Part shown: positions 9,246-16,777 of the stretch, one piece after another
Layout: each line of letters begins with the position of its first letter
Numbering within the stretch: the stretch's first letter is position 1
Source: JAAFHI01 sp039793685
GTDB lineage: Bacteria > Acidobacteriota > Blastocatellia > Chloracidobacteriales > Chloracidobacteriaceae
Length of the DNA stretch: 64,000 bases
Assembly (NCBI GenBank): GCA_039793685.1
Contig: JBDRAL010000089.1
Span: 3,576 to 67,575 of the forward strand
Direction: 5' to 3'
Made by a program: the position numbers and the translations under genes
The notes under the pieces: generated by a model
Told to the model about the DNA's origin: nothing
Database searches by the model: none
The model's input: the letters and a program-made list of their open reading frames with translations, nothing else

Positions 9246-9455
9246 ATGAAAACACGCAATCCCGGAACGGCCGCAATTCTGAGTTTCTTCATCCCGGGCG
9301 TGGGGCAGATTTACAATGGCTGCTTCATCGCGGGCATTCTGTGGCTCATTCTGACGCCCGGTTTCTGGCTCGGCACGGGCGGCCTCCTCGGCTGGGTCTG
9401 CCACATCATCGCCGCCTACACCGCCTACCGTTACGCCGAGCGGCATCCCGTCTAA
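9246..9455 (+). CDS. Small TM2-like membrane protein
   Basis: The 69-aa product starts at an ATG preceded by ACGGAGGT (9233-9240), a strong ribosome binding site 5 nt upstream. The sequence NPGTAAILSFFIPGVGQIYN matches the start of TM2-type small membrane proteins, followed by a second hydrophobic stretch and a basic C-terminus (YRYAERHPV). The function of such proteins is unknown. It is framed by inverted copies of a word palindrome (9109-9195 and 9456-9522). Confidence 0.82.
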   Translation: MKTRNPGTAAILSFFIPGVGQIYNGCFIAGILWLILTPGFWLGTGGLLGWVCHIIAAYTAYRYAERHPV

Positions 9456-9522
9456 GTTCAGTCGTCAGCCGCCAGTGGCCAGTCAAAACTCTTCGCTGAC
9501 GACTGGCCACTGGCCACTGACT
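9456..9522. repeat. GGCCAGT/CAGTCGTCAG palindrome, right (inverted) copy
   Basis: The reverse complement of this segment matches 9125-9195 almost base for base, apart from a 9-base indel and a few substitutions. It ends in the stop codon of the convergent hom gene. Confidence 0.85.
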
Positions 9523-10564
9523 ACTTCCCATAAAGGCTCAACGTATCCCGCAGCATTGCCGCCGCCGTTCCGGTCGGTCCCTGGCCGAGATTGAGCGCAA
9601 CCATTCGTCCGTAAATATCGCTTTCGTAAATGATTCCGGCTTCCTTGCGCCCGAGGCGGGAAAACGGATGCTCAGCCGGAACCGCCGTCGGGGCCACGGT
9701 CAGCGCGAAACGCCCGTCCGCGCCGCGTTCGGCTTTACAAAGAAGGATCAGCGCGCCGCCGTCCGCCGTGGCGGCCTCGATGTCGGCCAGCGTGACGCCG
9801 GTGATGCCCGTGACCGACATTTCGGAAAGTTTCGTCGGCTGACGCAGGACGGCGTTCGCGAGAATGAGAAGTTTGTTCGCGGCGTCCCACCCTTCGACGT
9901 CGAGCGTCGGATCGGGTTCGGCGACGCCGATGCGCTGGGCTTCGGCAAGGGCTTCATCGTACGACTTGCCCTCCCGCATCATCGTCAGCATCACCTGGGT
10001 CGTCCCGTTGAGGACGGCTTCAATACTTTTGATTTCGCTCCCCGCGAGATCGCGCCAGCCCAGATTCACCGTCGGAAGCGCGCTCGCCACCGCGCCGCTG
10101 AACCGGAGCGCCGGTTTCGTCCGGTCGCCGTTCCAGTCGCTGGAATCGGCGAGTTCATCGAAAGACGTGACGAGCGCGCCCTTGCTCGCCATCACGACGT
10201 TCATTCCACGGCGAAAGCCCGCCCGGACGAGGTCCAGCCCCGGCTGGCCGGTTTCAATGTCGGTCGGCGTCGCTTCCAGTAAAAGATCGGCGTCGGTGGT
10301 TTCGACCATCGCGAGCAGGCTTCCACCCGGATTTCCGACGCCGGGCAGGTTCGCCACGCCGCGTTTTTCATTTTTGAGCGCAACGATGGCGGCGATGTCG
10401 AGGCCGTTCGGGTCGATAGCCGTCCCGGAGGAATCGCCGACGCCGACGAACTTCAATTCAACGCCGTACCGCTCGCGCAGCAGCGCCTCGCGCGCAGGAA
10501 GAATTTCAAGAAAGGTCCGACCGATGTTGCCGAGACCGGTGAGAAGGCAGCGAATGGTTTTCAT
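9521..10564 (-). CDS. hom: Homoserine dehydrogenase
   Basis: The 347-aa enzyme reduces aspartate semialdehyde to homoserine with NAD(P)H, the branch point to threonine, methionine and isoleucine. The N-terminal Rossmann motif is GLGNIG (residues about 10-15), followed by the substrate region with SKGAL, NGTTQVML and EPDPTLDVEGWDAANK, which is typical of the family. The protein ends after the catalytic domain, without the C-terminal ACT domain that gives threonine feedback in many bacterial enzymes, so feedback control at this step may be absent or different. The stop codon lies within the end of a word palindrome. No other threonine genes are adjacent. Confidence 0.93.
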   Translation of the reverse strand: MKTIRCLLTGLGNIGRTFLEILPAREALLRERYGVELKFVGVGDSSGTAIDPNGLDIAAIVALKNEKRGVANLPGVGNPGGSLLAMVETTDADLLLEATPTDIETGQPGLDLVRAGFRRGMNVVMASKGALVTSFDELADSSDWNGDRTKPALRFSGAVASALPTVNLGWRDLAGSEIKSIEAVLNGTTQVMLTMMREGKSYDEALAEAQRIGVAEPDPTLDVEGWDAANKLLILANAVLRQPTKLSEMSVTGITGVTLADIEAATADGGALILLCKAERGADGRFALTVAPTAVPAEHPFSRLGRKEAGIIYESDIYGRMVALNLGQGPTGTAAAMLRDTLSLYGK

Positions 10565-10569
10565 CGTGG

Positions 10570-10612
10570 ATTTTCGATTGAAGATTGAAGATTGAAGATT
10601 TTCGATTGTAGG
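10570..10612. repeat. GAAGATT/TTTTCGATT word array, left copy
   Basis: Repeats of GATTGAAGATT and TTTTCGATTG lie between hom and the next minus-strand gene. The complementary words return at about 11640-11670, so the two unknown genes between them are framed by inverted copies. Confidence 0.8.
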
Positions 10613-10623
10613 TGGAAATCGTT

Positions 10624-10944
10624 TTATTTCAATGATTTGTGACTTTTAGGGGAGCGGTCGGGGAAAGGCCAGATTTGCCGCCCGTCGGGCGCAAAAATCG
10701 CCTTCAGATTCTTGAAGGAAACCGAAGTAACCCCGTTGAACTGGTTGCGTGGATGTTTTTTCGGCATCGCTCCGGAAAGGTATCCGATTTCCTCGGGGTC
10801 GTCGCCGGGTGGTACGAGGCAATAACCATCGCCGATCATTCGCTCCGAGCGTCCGTCGTGGGTTTCGACTGTGATCTCCGGCGGCCAGTCCAGTTCCGAC
10901 AACTCGTTGAAAACCCGTTGGTTTGGCTCGATAGAAGATTTCAT
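10624..10944 (-). CDS. Hypothetical protein
   Basis: The 106-aa product is mostly hydrophilic and proline-rich at both ends, with no signal peptide or membrane segment. Its ATG overlaps the stop of the upstream gene by 4 bases, so the two are translationally coupled and probably act together. I do not recognise a family. Confidence 0.65.
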   Translation of the reverse strand: MKSSIEPNQRVFNELSELDWPPEITVETHDGRSERMIGDGYCLVPPGDDPEEIGYLSGAMPKKHPRNQFNGVTSVSFKNLKAIFAPDGRQIWPFPDRSPKSHKSLK

Positions 10945-11624
10945 GACGATGTTTTTAATTTGACCAGTCGGGCGCTCATCCGTGACCGGAAACGCCTTTT
11001 ACCGACCCGATCGACGATTTCAAAAGTATCGTCCCGCCACTCCCCGCGCCACAGGTCGAAGTAAACCGACGACCACAGTTCATCTTTCAAAATCCGCTCG
11101 GTCCCGAGAAGATTTTTCCGTCGGTCAAAAAACCGGACTTCCGCTTCCGTTCCCCATCCACCGCGCCGGTATGTGATAAATACCTTTGCCATCAACTGGT
11201 TACCGGGGTGCTGCCGCGACGCTTTTTGGTATTCGCGAACATGCCTGAAACCGGCTTCGCGGGTGGCTTGGGCGGCAGCGCAGGCAGGGGCCGGATCAAC
11301 CTGAACGTATTCCGCCAACTCGATCAGCGAAGTTTCAACCAGCCGGAGGGCAATTTCATCCTGCTCGGCGATTGAAGAAGCCCAAAAAGCCGCCACATCA
11401 AAATCATCCCGGCAGATTTCCCAGAAACCACCATCCCAGACTTCTTTTGGGGGTGTTTTCCGCGAGCCGAGTTTGATGATGAGCTTTGAAACGTCTCCGA
11501 TCCTCCATTTTTTGCCCAGTTTCGAACAAAAAACGTTCCGGATATTTTCAAAATACTGTTCCGCGATCAGGAGTTTCTTGTCTGAACGATCTTCAAGAAC
11601 CAGTTGAACATCACGAAACGGCAT
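10941..11624 (-). CDS. Hypothetical cytoplasmic protein
   Basis: The 227-aa product begins at the ATG at 11624 (MPFRDVQLVLEDR). A longer TTG-initiated frame would add ten residues encoded by repeat words and is rejected. It is soluble, mixed alpha/beta and rich in Trp/Arg toward the C-terminus. There is no clear motif and no recognised family. It overlaps the start of the downstream gene by four bases, forming a two-gene unit framed by inverted word repeats. Confidence 0.65.
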   Translation of the reverse strand: MPFRDVQLVLEDRSDKKLLIAEQYFENIRNVFCSKLGKKWRIGDVSKLIIKLGSRKTPPKEVWDGGFWEICRDDFDVAAFWASSIAEQDEIALRLVETSLIELAEYVQVDPAPACAAAQATREAGFRHVREYQKASRQHPGNQLMAKVFITYRRGGWGTEAEVRFFDRRKNLLGTERILKDELWSSVYFDLWRGEWRDDTFEIVDRVGKRRFRSRMSARLVKLKTSS

Positions 11625-11639
11625 GTCTTTTCCGAAGAA

Positions 11640-11672
11640 ATCGAAAATCTTCAATCTTCAATCGAAAATTCC
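11640..11672. repeat. GAAGATT/TTTTCGATT word array, right (inverted) copy
   Basis: The segment reads ATCGAAAATCTTCAATCTTC and related words, the complement of the array at 10570-10612. It covers the 5' flank of the unknown two-gene unit and the 3' flank of the ABC permease. Confidence 0.8.
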
Positions 11673-12548
11673 CTACCGTTTACCCTTCTCGTAGGCCACG
11701 CCGAGCGCTTTGGGCGGGGTCGAGCGTCCGATGAATCCGGCGAGGACGATCATCGTGAAGATGTAGGGCACGATCTGGATGAACTGGGTCGGAATTTTTC
11801 CCACACCCTGAAGCCGGATTTGAACCGCGTCCATGAAACCGAACAGCAGGCAGGCGACGAGGACGCGCGTCGGCATCCAGTTGCCGAAAATCAGCGCGGC
11901 GAGCGCGATGTAGCCGCGTCCGGCGGTCATGTTCCGCGTGTAGAGCGAGTTTTGTCCGATGGAGAGGTAGACGCCGCCGAGGGCGGCGAGCGCGCCGGAA
12001 ATCAGGACCCCCGCGTAGCGGATGCGCGACACGCTGACGCCCGCCGTGTCGGCGGCTTCCGGCGTTTCGCCGACCGCGCGAACGCGCAGACCGAAGCTCG
12101 TCTTGAACAGGATGAACCACGTCACCGGCACGGCGACGAGCGCGGCGAAAATCGGCAGGTTCGGCAACGTCTGCGCCTGCTGGAGCGACGGCGTCGAGCC
12201 GGTCGATTCGAACAGCGCGCCCGAAAGCAGCGGCGGCACGCCGAGCATTAAAATATTGATGGCCGTCCCGACCACGACCTGATCGGCCTTGCAGGCGATG
12301 CAGCAGAAAGCGTGCAGTCCGGCGACCGCCACCCCGGCGGCGATTCCGGCGATGAGGCCGATCCACGGACTGCCCGTGAAATAGGTGACCGATGCCGCCG
12401 TGAACGCCCCGGCGAGCATGATGCCTTCGAGCGCCATGTTGATGACGCCGCTCTTTTCGGAAAACATTCCGCCGAGCGCGGCCAGAATCAGCGGCGTGGA
12501 AAGCCGCAGCGTCGAAGCGAACAGGGAAAAGACGAGGGAATCCGTCAA
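11673..12548 (-). CDS. ABC transporter permease, nucleoside/simple-sugar (BmpA-dependent) type
   Basis: The 291-aa product is an integral membrane permease of the BPD_transp_2 family. GVINMALEGIMLAGAF near the N-terminus, the cytoplasmic loop GLRVRAVGETPEAADTAGVS and GYIALAALIFGNWMP are typical of the second permease of nucleoside (BmpA/NupN-like) importers. In-frame stops upstream leave TTG (12548) as the only start; AAAGGTG lies about 10 nt before it. These transporters normally need a lipoprotein, an ATPase and a first permease, none of which is adjacent: downstream are unrelated genes and upstream is a 430-bp gap. It is therefore an orphan here; its partners may be elsewhere. Confidence 0.88.
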   Translation of the reverse strand: MTDSLVFSLFASTLRLSTPLILAALGGMFSEKSGVINMALEGIMLAGAFTAASVTYFTGSPWIGLIAGIAAGVAVAGLHAFCCIACKADQVVVGTAINILMLGVPPLLSGALFESTGSTPSLQQAQTLPNLPIFAALVAVPVTWFILFKTSFGLRVRAVGETPEAADTAGVSVSRIRYAGVLISGALAALGGVYLSIGQNSLYTRNMTAGRGYIALAALIFGNWMPTRVLVACLLFGFMDAVQIRLQGVGKIPTQFIQIVPYIFTMIVLAGFIGRSTPPKALGVAYEKGKR

Positions 12549-12731
12549 GACGAGGGGTCACCTTTCAGACCGACCGGGACCGGAAAATCAGTCGGTCTTC
12601 AATAAATTGACAAAATCGGGAGCCGAAAAAGTAACGAAATTTGTTAGTTTTCGGGCAATCAGGCTTGCGCCCCCTGACCCGAACAACCACAAATCATTGA
12701 AAAACAAGACTTTGTACATTTTTCCACACTA

Positions 12732-12746
12732 TGGCACGGTGCTTGC
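12732..12746 (+). promoter_or_regulatory. Sigma-54-type promoter (-24/-12)
   Basis: TGGCAC, five bases, then TTGC: the GG and GC elements have exactly the 12-base spacing required for sigma-54. Transcription would start near 12758 toward the right, where no plus-strand gene lies but a long hairpin begins at 12767. The site is embedded in an imperfect palindrome (12726-12754), so it could instead be part of a hairpin. An NtrC-type activator with GAFTGA occurs at 44156-45505, so sigma-54 is in use in this organism. Confidence 0.5.
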
Positions 12747-12757
12747 CGTAGTGTAGG

Positions 12758-12860
12758 TCGTTCATTCGGAAAAACGGTCGCATCCAAAACTCTAGGGAGT
12801 ATCGTGCGGGGTCTGCCTACGGTCTTGTGATGCGACCTTTCCGTTTCCGGAACATTTGAT
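12758..12860 (+). ncRNA. Possible structured small RNA
   Basis: Just after the predicted sigma-54 start, CGGAAA (12767-12772) and GGTCGCATC (12776-12784) pair with GATGCGACC (12829-12837) and TTTCCG (12838-12843), giving a 15-bp stem with a 3-nt bulge. Inside it ACTC-TAGG-GAGT (12789-12800) forms a small hairpin. No known RNA family was recognised and no terminator is evident, so the 3' end is a guess. Confidence 0.35.
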
Positions 12861-12978
12861 TCACGCAGCCCCGGTGAATCCGTCCGACCCGGAAAATCAG
12901 TGGTCAGTTGCCAGTCAAAGGCTCGAAGTATCCCGGTGACCACTCACTTCTCAACTCTGCATTCTCAATTCTCAATTC

Positions 12979-14595
12979 CTACTTGGCTGTCCAGTTGATC
13001 TCGAACACCGCCCGCGTCGGCTTGGTCACGTCGAGTTCGACAACCAGCGTGAAATCGTTTTCCGCGCTCGGCAGCGCGACGATTTTCGCTGAATACGCCT
13101 TGTCGGGCTTGCCGAGTTTGACCGCCACGGTCTGCCGCGGCAGCGACTCCTGGAGCGACGACAACATGTTGCCGTTCGGATCAGCCACGTCGAAGTATGG
13201 CCCCTGCCAGTACATCGTGTATTTGCCGGGCGTGACCTGCTCCGACCAGCGGGCCGTCCCCTTGAGCGGCACCGACCACTCGGCGACAACCTGAATTTCC
13301 TGCGAAGTCCCGGCCTTCGGATCGACCACGATTTCGGCCGCAAACCCGCTCGCCGCCGTCGGCATGACCGAAATCCGGGCCTGCGCATTGGCCGAAACTT
13401 TCGACAGCTTGAAGGTCGTGTTCTGGAGCGGCAGGATGCCGTTGACCTTGACCGTCGGCGCAATCGGGTTGTCGCTGTTGAGCAGGTTGCTCGTTACCTG
13501 ATCCTTTTGAAGCCGGATGCGGAACGGGCTGCCGACCTTTAACGAGTAGGTCATCGAGCCGCGTAGCGGTGAGGCCGGGGCAAGCCGGATGTTCAATTCT
13601 TCCAGACGTTTGGCGGCGACAGTGTCGTTCGGGAGCGCGGCGACGATCCGGGAATAGGCATCGCGCGCAGCCCTGAAATCACGCTTTTTGTACGCGGCTT
13701 CCGCGCCGTCGCGCTCAAGTTCCGCCGCCGTCATGGCCTTGCCGCGCTTCGCCGCCGCGTTGTTCGGATCAATCGCCAGCGCGTCGTCGAACGCCTTCCC
13801 CGCCCCGGTGAAGTTTTTTGCCCGGAGGGCGACTTCGCCGAGTTGAACGTACTCGGCGACCTGGAGCTTGCGAAATTCCTCAAGCGCCTTGGCGTTGTTC
13901 GCGTCGATGTCGAGAACCCGTTTATAAGTCGCGCGCGCTTCGCCCGGATTCCCCGCCTGTTTGTGCGCCAGTCCGAGGAGGGCCATCACGAGTGACGCGC
14001 GGGTCGCCGGGGCCGACACGATCTGCTCGGAGCGTTCGAGACTCGAAACGGCCGTAGCCCAGTCGTCGCGCTTGACCGCCGCGTCGCCCTGAATCTTCAA
14101 CTGCTTCGCCGCCCGCCGCCGGGCGTTCTCGTTCGCCGGGTCCGCCGCCAGAATCTTGTCGTAATAGACAATCGCGTCGGCCGTATTGCCGTCGCGCTCG
14201 AACTGTCCGGCCGAGACAAACCACAATACTTCCTGTTTGCGCTGCTGGAGGTTCGCCGCCACGTCCGGCTTGGCCTTCCCCTTCAGCCCTTCCTCGAAAA
14301 ACATCTGCGCCGACGCGTAATCCTCCTTCGTCAGCAGCTTGATTCCTTCCTCAAGGTAGTAATTCGGCGTCCGACCGAGCGGCATCAGGACGCCGGAGGG
14401 CGTCCGGGTCGCGGTCGGTTTCTTCACGACCGGGGGCTTCCTGCCGCCGCCGGGATTCGGCGTCGCGGGCGGACCGTCGTCAGGACGTCCGATCTGCGGC
14501 ACGGCAACCACAGGCACGGCGGACGCGAACAGAAGCGAGGCCGACAGAACGAGGCGGCCGATACGGGGAGAAACGGAAACGTTGAAGTTCGTCAT
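12979..14595 (-). CDS. Exported TPR-repeat protein
   Basis: The 538-aa product has an N-terminal signal segment (LVLSASLLFASAVPVVA), a Pro-rich linker and then tetratricopeptide repeats over residues about 80-335, for example YYDKILAADPANENARR, TYKRVLDIDANNAKALEEF and AFDDALAIDPNNAAAKR. Residues about 345-538 form a beta-rich C-terminal domain without a recognised name. TPR arrays mediate protein contacts, so this is probably a periplasmic or surface scaffold. It lies 71 bp downstream of the FGE-like gene on the same strand, so the two are likely co-transcribed. Confidence 0.82.
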   Translation of the reverse strand: MTNFNVSVSPRIGRLVLSASLLFASAVPVVAVPQIGRPDDGPPATPNPGGGRKPPVVKKPTATRTPSGVLMPLGRTPNYYLEEGIKLLTKEDYASAQMFFEEGLKGKAKPDVAANLQQRKQEVLWFVSAGQFERDGNTADAIVYYDKILAADPANENARRRAAKQLKIQGDAAVKRDDWATAVSSLERSEQIVSAPATRASLVMALLGLAHKQAGNPGEARATYKRVLDIDANNAKALEEFRKLQVAEYVQLGEVALRAKNFTGAGKAFDDALAIDPNNAAAKRGKAMTAAELERDGAEAAYKKRDFRAARDAYSRIVAALPNDTVAAKRLEELNIRLAPASPLRGSMTYSLKVGSPFRIRLQKDQVTSNLLNSDNPIAPTVKVNGILPLQNTTFKLSKVSANAQARISVMPTAASGFAAEIVVDPKAGTSQEIQVVAEWSVPLKGTARWSEQVTPGKYTMYWQGPYFDVADPNGNMLSSLQESLPRQTVAVKLGKPDKAYSAKIVALPSAENDFTLVVELDVTKPTRAVFEINWTAK

Positions 14596-14666
14596 GGCAG
14601 TCGTCGAACGGTTTTCCGTCCGCCTTGCCGGTCAAAAACCGGGGGCGGACGACCACGGAAAGAGCA

Positions 14667-16490
14667 TTACTGACTCTTGACGCAACGGAACCCGAGTTCC
14701 TTGCCTTTGAAATCGGCAGGCACCCAGTTCCGGAAGGTTGTCGTGCAGCGCGCCGGCTTTTCATTGAACGCCCCGCCACGAATGACCATCTGGCGCTTGC
14801 CGGAGCTGTTTGGGACGACCGTTTCGGTGCTGCCGGGATAGGCGGCGGCCTCGGTGGCGGTCCATTCCCAGACGTTGCCGGACATGTCCATCACCCCGAA
14901 CGGACTCGCCCCCGCCGGACTCGCCCCGACGCGTACCGGGGCGTCAATCCCCGACGGCTTGATGTTCATCCGGCTGAAATCCTGTTCATTGCCCCACGGG
15001 AACAGGGAAGGCGTCCGGCCGTGCGCGGCGGCTTCCCATTCCTCCTCGGTCGGCAACCGCTTGCCGGCCCACTTCGCGTAGGCTTCGGCGTCGGCATGTG
15101 CCACGCCCGAGACGGGAAAATACTCCGTCCCCGGCTTGATCTGGCCATTGACCCAGGTGGACGGCGCGGCATGACCGGTGGCGTCCATGAACTTCTTGTA
15201 GTCCGCGTTGGTCACTTCCGTCTTGTCGATATAGAACGCTTTCAACGTGACTGGGTGCTGCGGACTTTCGTACTTGTCGAACAAATCGCCCGAATTGCGG
15301 CCGATCTGATACTCGCCGGCCGGAATCGCGATCATGTCGGCCGGGACCACCGGCGCGGACGGCGGCGGTTCGGTCGTCGGAGTCGCCGGACCTTCCGGCG
15401 GATCGACTTTCACCGGTTCCGGCGCGGGTTTCGGCTTGGCGAACCGCTGGTAAGCGACAAAACCGATGCCGCCGAGCAGTACCGCCAGGACCAGCAAGCC
15501 GCCGAGCAGTCCCAGAACGAGCGGCATTTTGGATTTTTTTCCTTCCGCCGCCGGGGTCGGCGCGGGCTGGGAAAAAAGGTCGGCCGGCGGGCGCGCCGCG
15601 GCGTGATCGACCGGCCGCGTCTGCCCCATCGGACGGGGGGTGCCTCCCGGAGGTGCAATCGGCTTGAACGGCTGGGCGGCGATATCCGGCGGCAGCGGGG
15701 CCGCTCCGCTGGGCGGGGCCGGCGCCGGATCGGTACGCAACGGCATGACCCCGGCAAATCCCGAGGGCAGTTCCTGATTCGGCGGCGGCACGGCTCCCAT
15801 CACAACGGTCGGCGGGATGGGTGGCGGCGGCGGCGGCACGACGGGCGCCACCCTGGTCGGCGGCGGTACGGCTGCCATCACTGCGGTCGGCGGAATCGGC
15901 GGAGGCGCAACCGGCGCAACCGGCGCGACGGGCGGCGGAACGGCGGCCATCACGGCAGTCGGCGGAATCGGGGCCGACGGGCGATTCGGAACGGTTTCCG
16001 GCTCGTGCGGATTGATCGGGAACGGTGTGTTCGGCACGGTCGGGGGCGCGAGGTCCTCCTGGCCGATCAGCAGAATCGGACTTTCCGACGCGGCGGGAAG
16101 CGGCGGCGGCGGTGCGGTCGGCGTGATCGGCGCATCGCCGAAAATGAGACCGGTGGAAGACGACTCGTCAAAATTGGGCGCGGCGGTGTTGTTCCCGCCG
16201 AACACGGCGGTCCGGTCGCTGACCGGGACAGTCGGCGCGGCGGGCGGAACGGCCGGATTCGAATCACCGAGCTTGAACGCCGAGTCCTGCGAACTGGATT
16301 CGGTGTAGGAAGGCGTCGCGAAAACGGTCGTCCGGCTCGGCTCGGCCGGCTGAATGGAAATGGTCGTTTCGTACGGCGAAACGGTCTCGCCCGTCCCGTC
16401 ATCATCGAAACGGAGACCGCAACCTTTGCAAAAACGGGCGTTTGAACGATTTTCAGTGCCGCATTCCGGACAAAACATAGGGGAACTCAT
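14667..16490 (-). CDS. Zinc-ribbon membrane protein with FGE-sulfatase-like domain
   Basis: The 607-aa product starts with a zinc ribbon (CPECG then CKGCG, residues about 6-28). A long Pro/Ala linker follows with three near-repeats of IPPTAVMAAVPPP, then one membrane segment (LVLGLLGGLLVLAVLLGG, about 345-370). The C-terminal formylglycine-generating-enzyme fold (about 400-607) shows IPAGEYQIG, KTEVTNADYKKFM, RLPTEEEWEAAA, GNVWEWT and GFRCVK. True FGE uses two cysteines in the C-terminal motif; here GGAFNEKPARCTTTFRN keeps only one, so it is probably a binding or structural relative. The ATG at 16490 is chosen; TTG at 16496 or ATG at 16478 are possible. A cytoplasmic zinc ribbon with an external FGE-like domain suggests a sensor-type layout. 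Confidence 0.85.
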   Translation of the reverse strand: MSSPMFCPECGTENRSNARFCKGCGLRFDDDGTGETVSPYETTISIQPAEPSRTTVFATPSYTESSSQDSAFKLGDSNPAVPPAAPTVPVSDRTAVFGGNNTAAPNFDESSSTGLIFGDAPITPTAPPPPLPAASESPILLIGQEDLAPPTVPNTPFPINPHEPETVPNRPSAPIPPTAVMAAVPPPVAPVAPVAPPPIPPTAVMAAVPPPTRVAPVVPPPPPPIPPTVVMGAVPPPNQELPSGFAGVMPLRTDPAPAPPSGAAPLPPDIAAQPFKPIAPPGGTPRPMGQTRPVDHAAARPPADLFSQPAPTPAAEGKKSKMPLVLGLLGGLLVLAVLLGGIGFVAYQRFAKPKPAPEPVKVDPPEGPATPTTEPPPSAPVVPADMIAIPAGEYQIGRNSGDLFDKYESPQHPVTLKAFYIDKTEVTNADYKKFMDATGHAAPSTWVNGQIKPGTEYFPVSGVAHADAEAYAKWAGKRLPTEEEWEAAAHGRTPSLFPWGNEQDFSRMNIKPSGIDAPVRVGASPAGASPFGVMDMSGNVWEWTATEAAAYPGSTETVVPNSSGKRQMVIRGGAFNEKPARCTTTFRNWVPADFKGKELGFRCVKSQ

Positions 16491-16777
16491 AGACAAGGTG
16501 GGCTGCTTTGCGCCGACGTCGGTGCGGGTCGCGGCGAAAGCGCGTCTCTGGGCCGTTCACTGCCTCGCCGACGGGTCCGACGGCGGGCGGCCATCCCGTC
16601 GCGCAATTTCCATTGAAAGGCAATGGATACTAACACTTGAAAAAAGTGACAGGCAAGGAACCGCCCTTTTGAAGGCAAATTGAGAATTCAGAATTCAGAA
16701 TTGCCGGAGGTCGCCCCGCGAAATTCGCCGGGTTCGGAAAATCGAAAATCTGAAATCAAAAATCGAAAATTCCGTTT
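16491..16777. repeat. Gap with GAATTCA and AATCGAAAAT word arrays
   Basis: Near 16681-16703 the word GAATTCAGAATTCAGAATT occurs, and at 16738-16771 AATCGAAAATCTGAAATC-type words related to the arrays at 10570 and 11640. The rest (16497-16680) would carry the FGE-like gene's promoter; no clear boxes were seen. Confidence 0.6.

Larger units (their letters stand above)
12549..12978. other. Hairpin-rich 430-bp intergenic region, no gene
   Basis: Less GC-rich than its surroundings. Four hairpins are visible: 12567-12598 (AGACCGAC arms), 12623-12654 (CCGAAAA...TAAC arms), 12726-12754 (11-bp arms overlapping a sigma-54-like site) and 12767-12843 (GGTCGCATC/GATGCGACC plus CGGAAA/TTTCCG). The left edge would be the leader of the minus-strand permease gene. 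Short GTGGTCAGTTGCCAGTC and CTCAATT words fill the right end. Confidence 0.65.

Noticed and set aside
12659..12943. 94-aa minus-strand ORF in the hairpin-rich gap
   Set aside because: No ribosome site, no homology recognised, and it runs through several palindromes.
14625..16445. 606-aa plus-strand ORF antisense to the FGE-like gene
   Set aside because: Low-complexity Arg/Gly sequence, product of the complementary strand of a Pro-rich linker.
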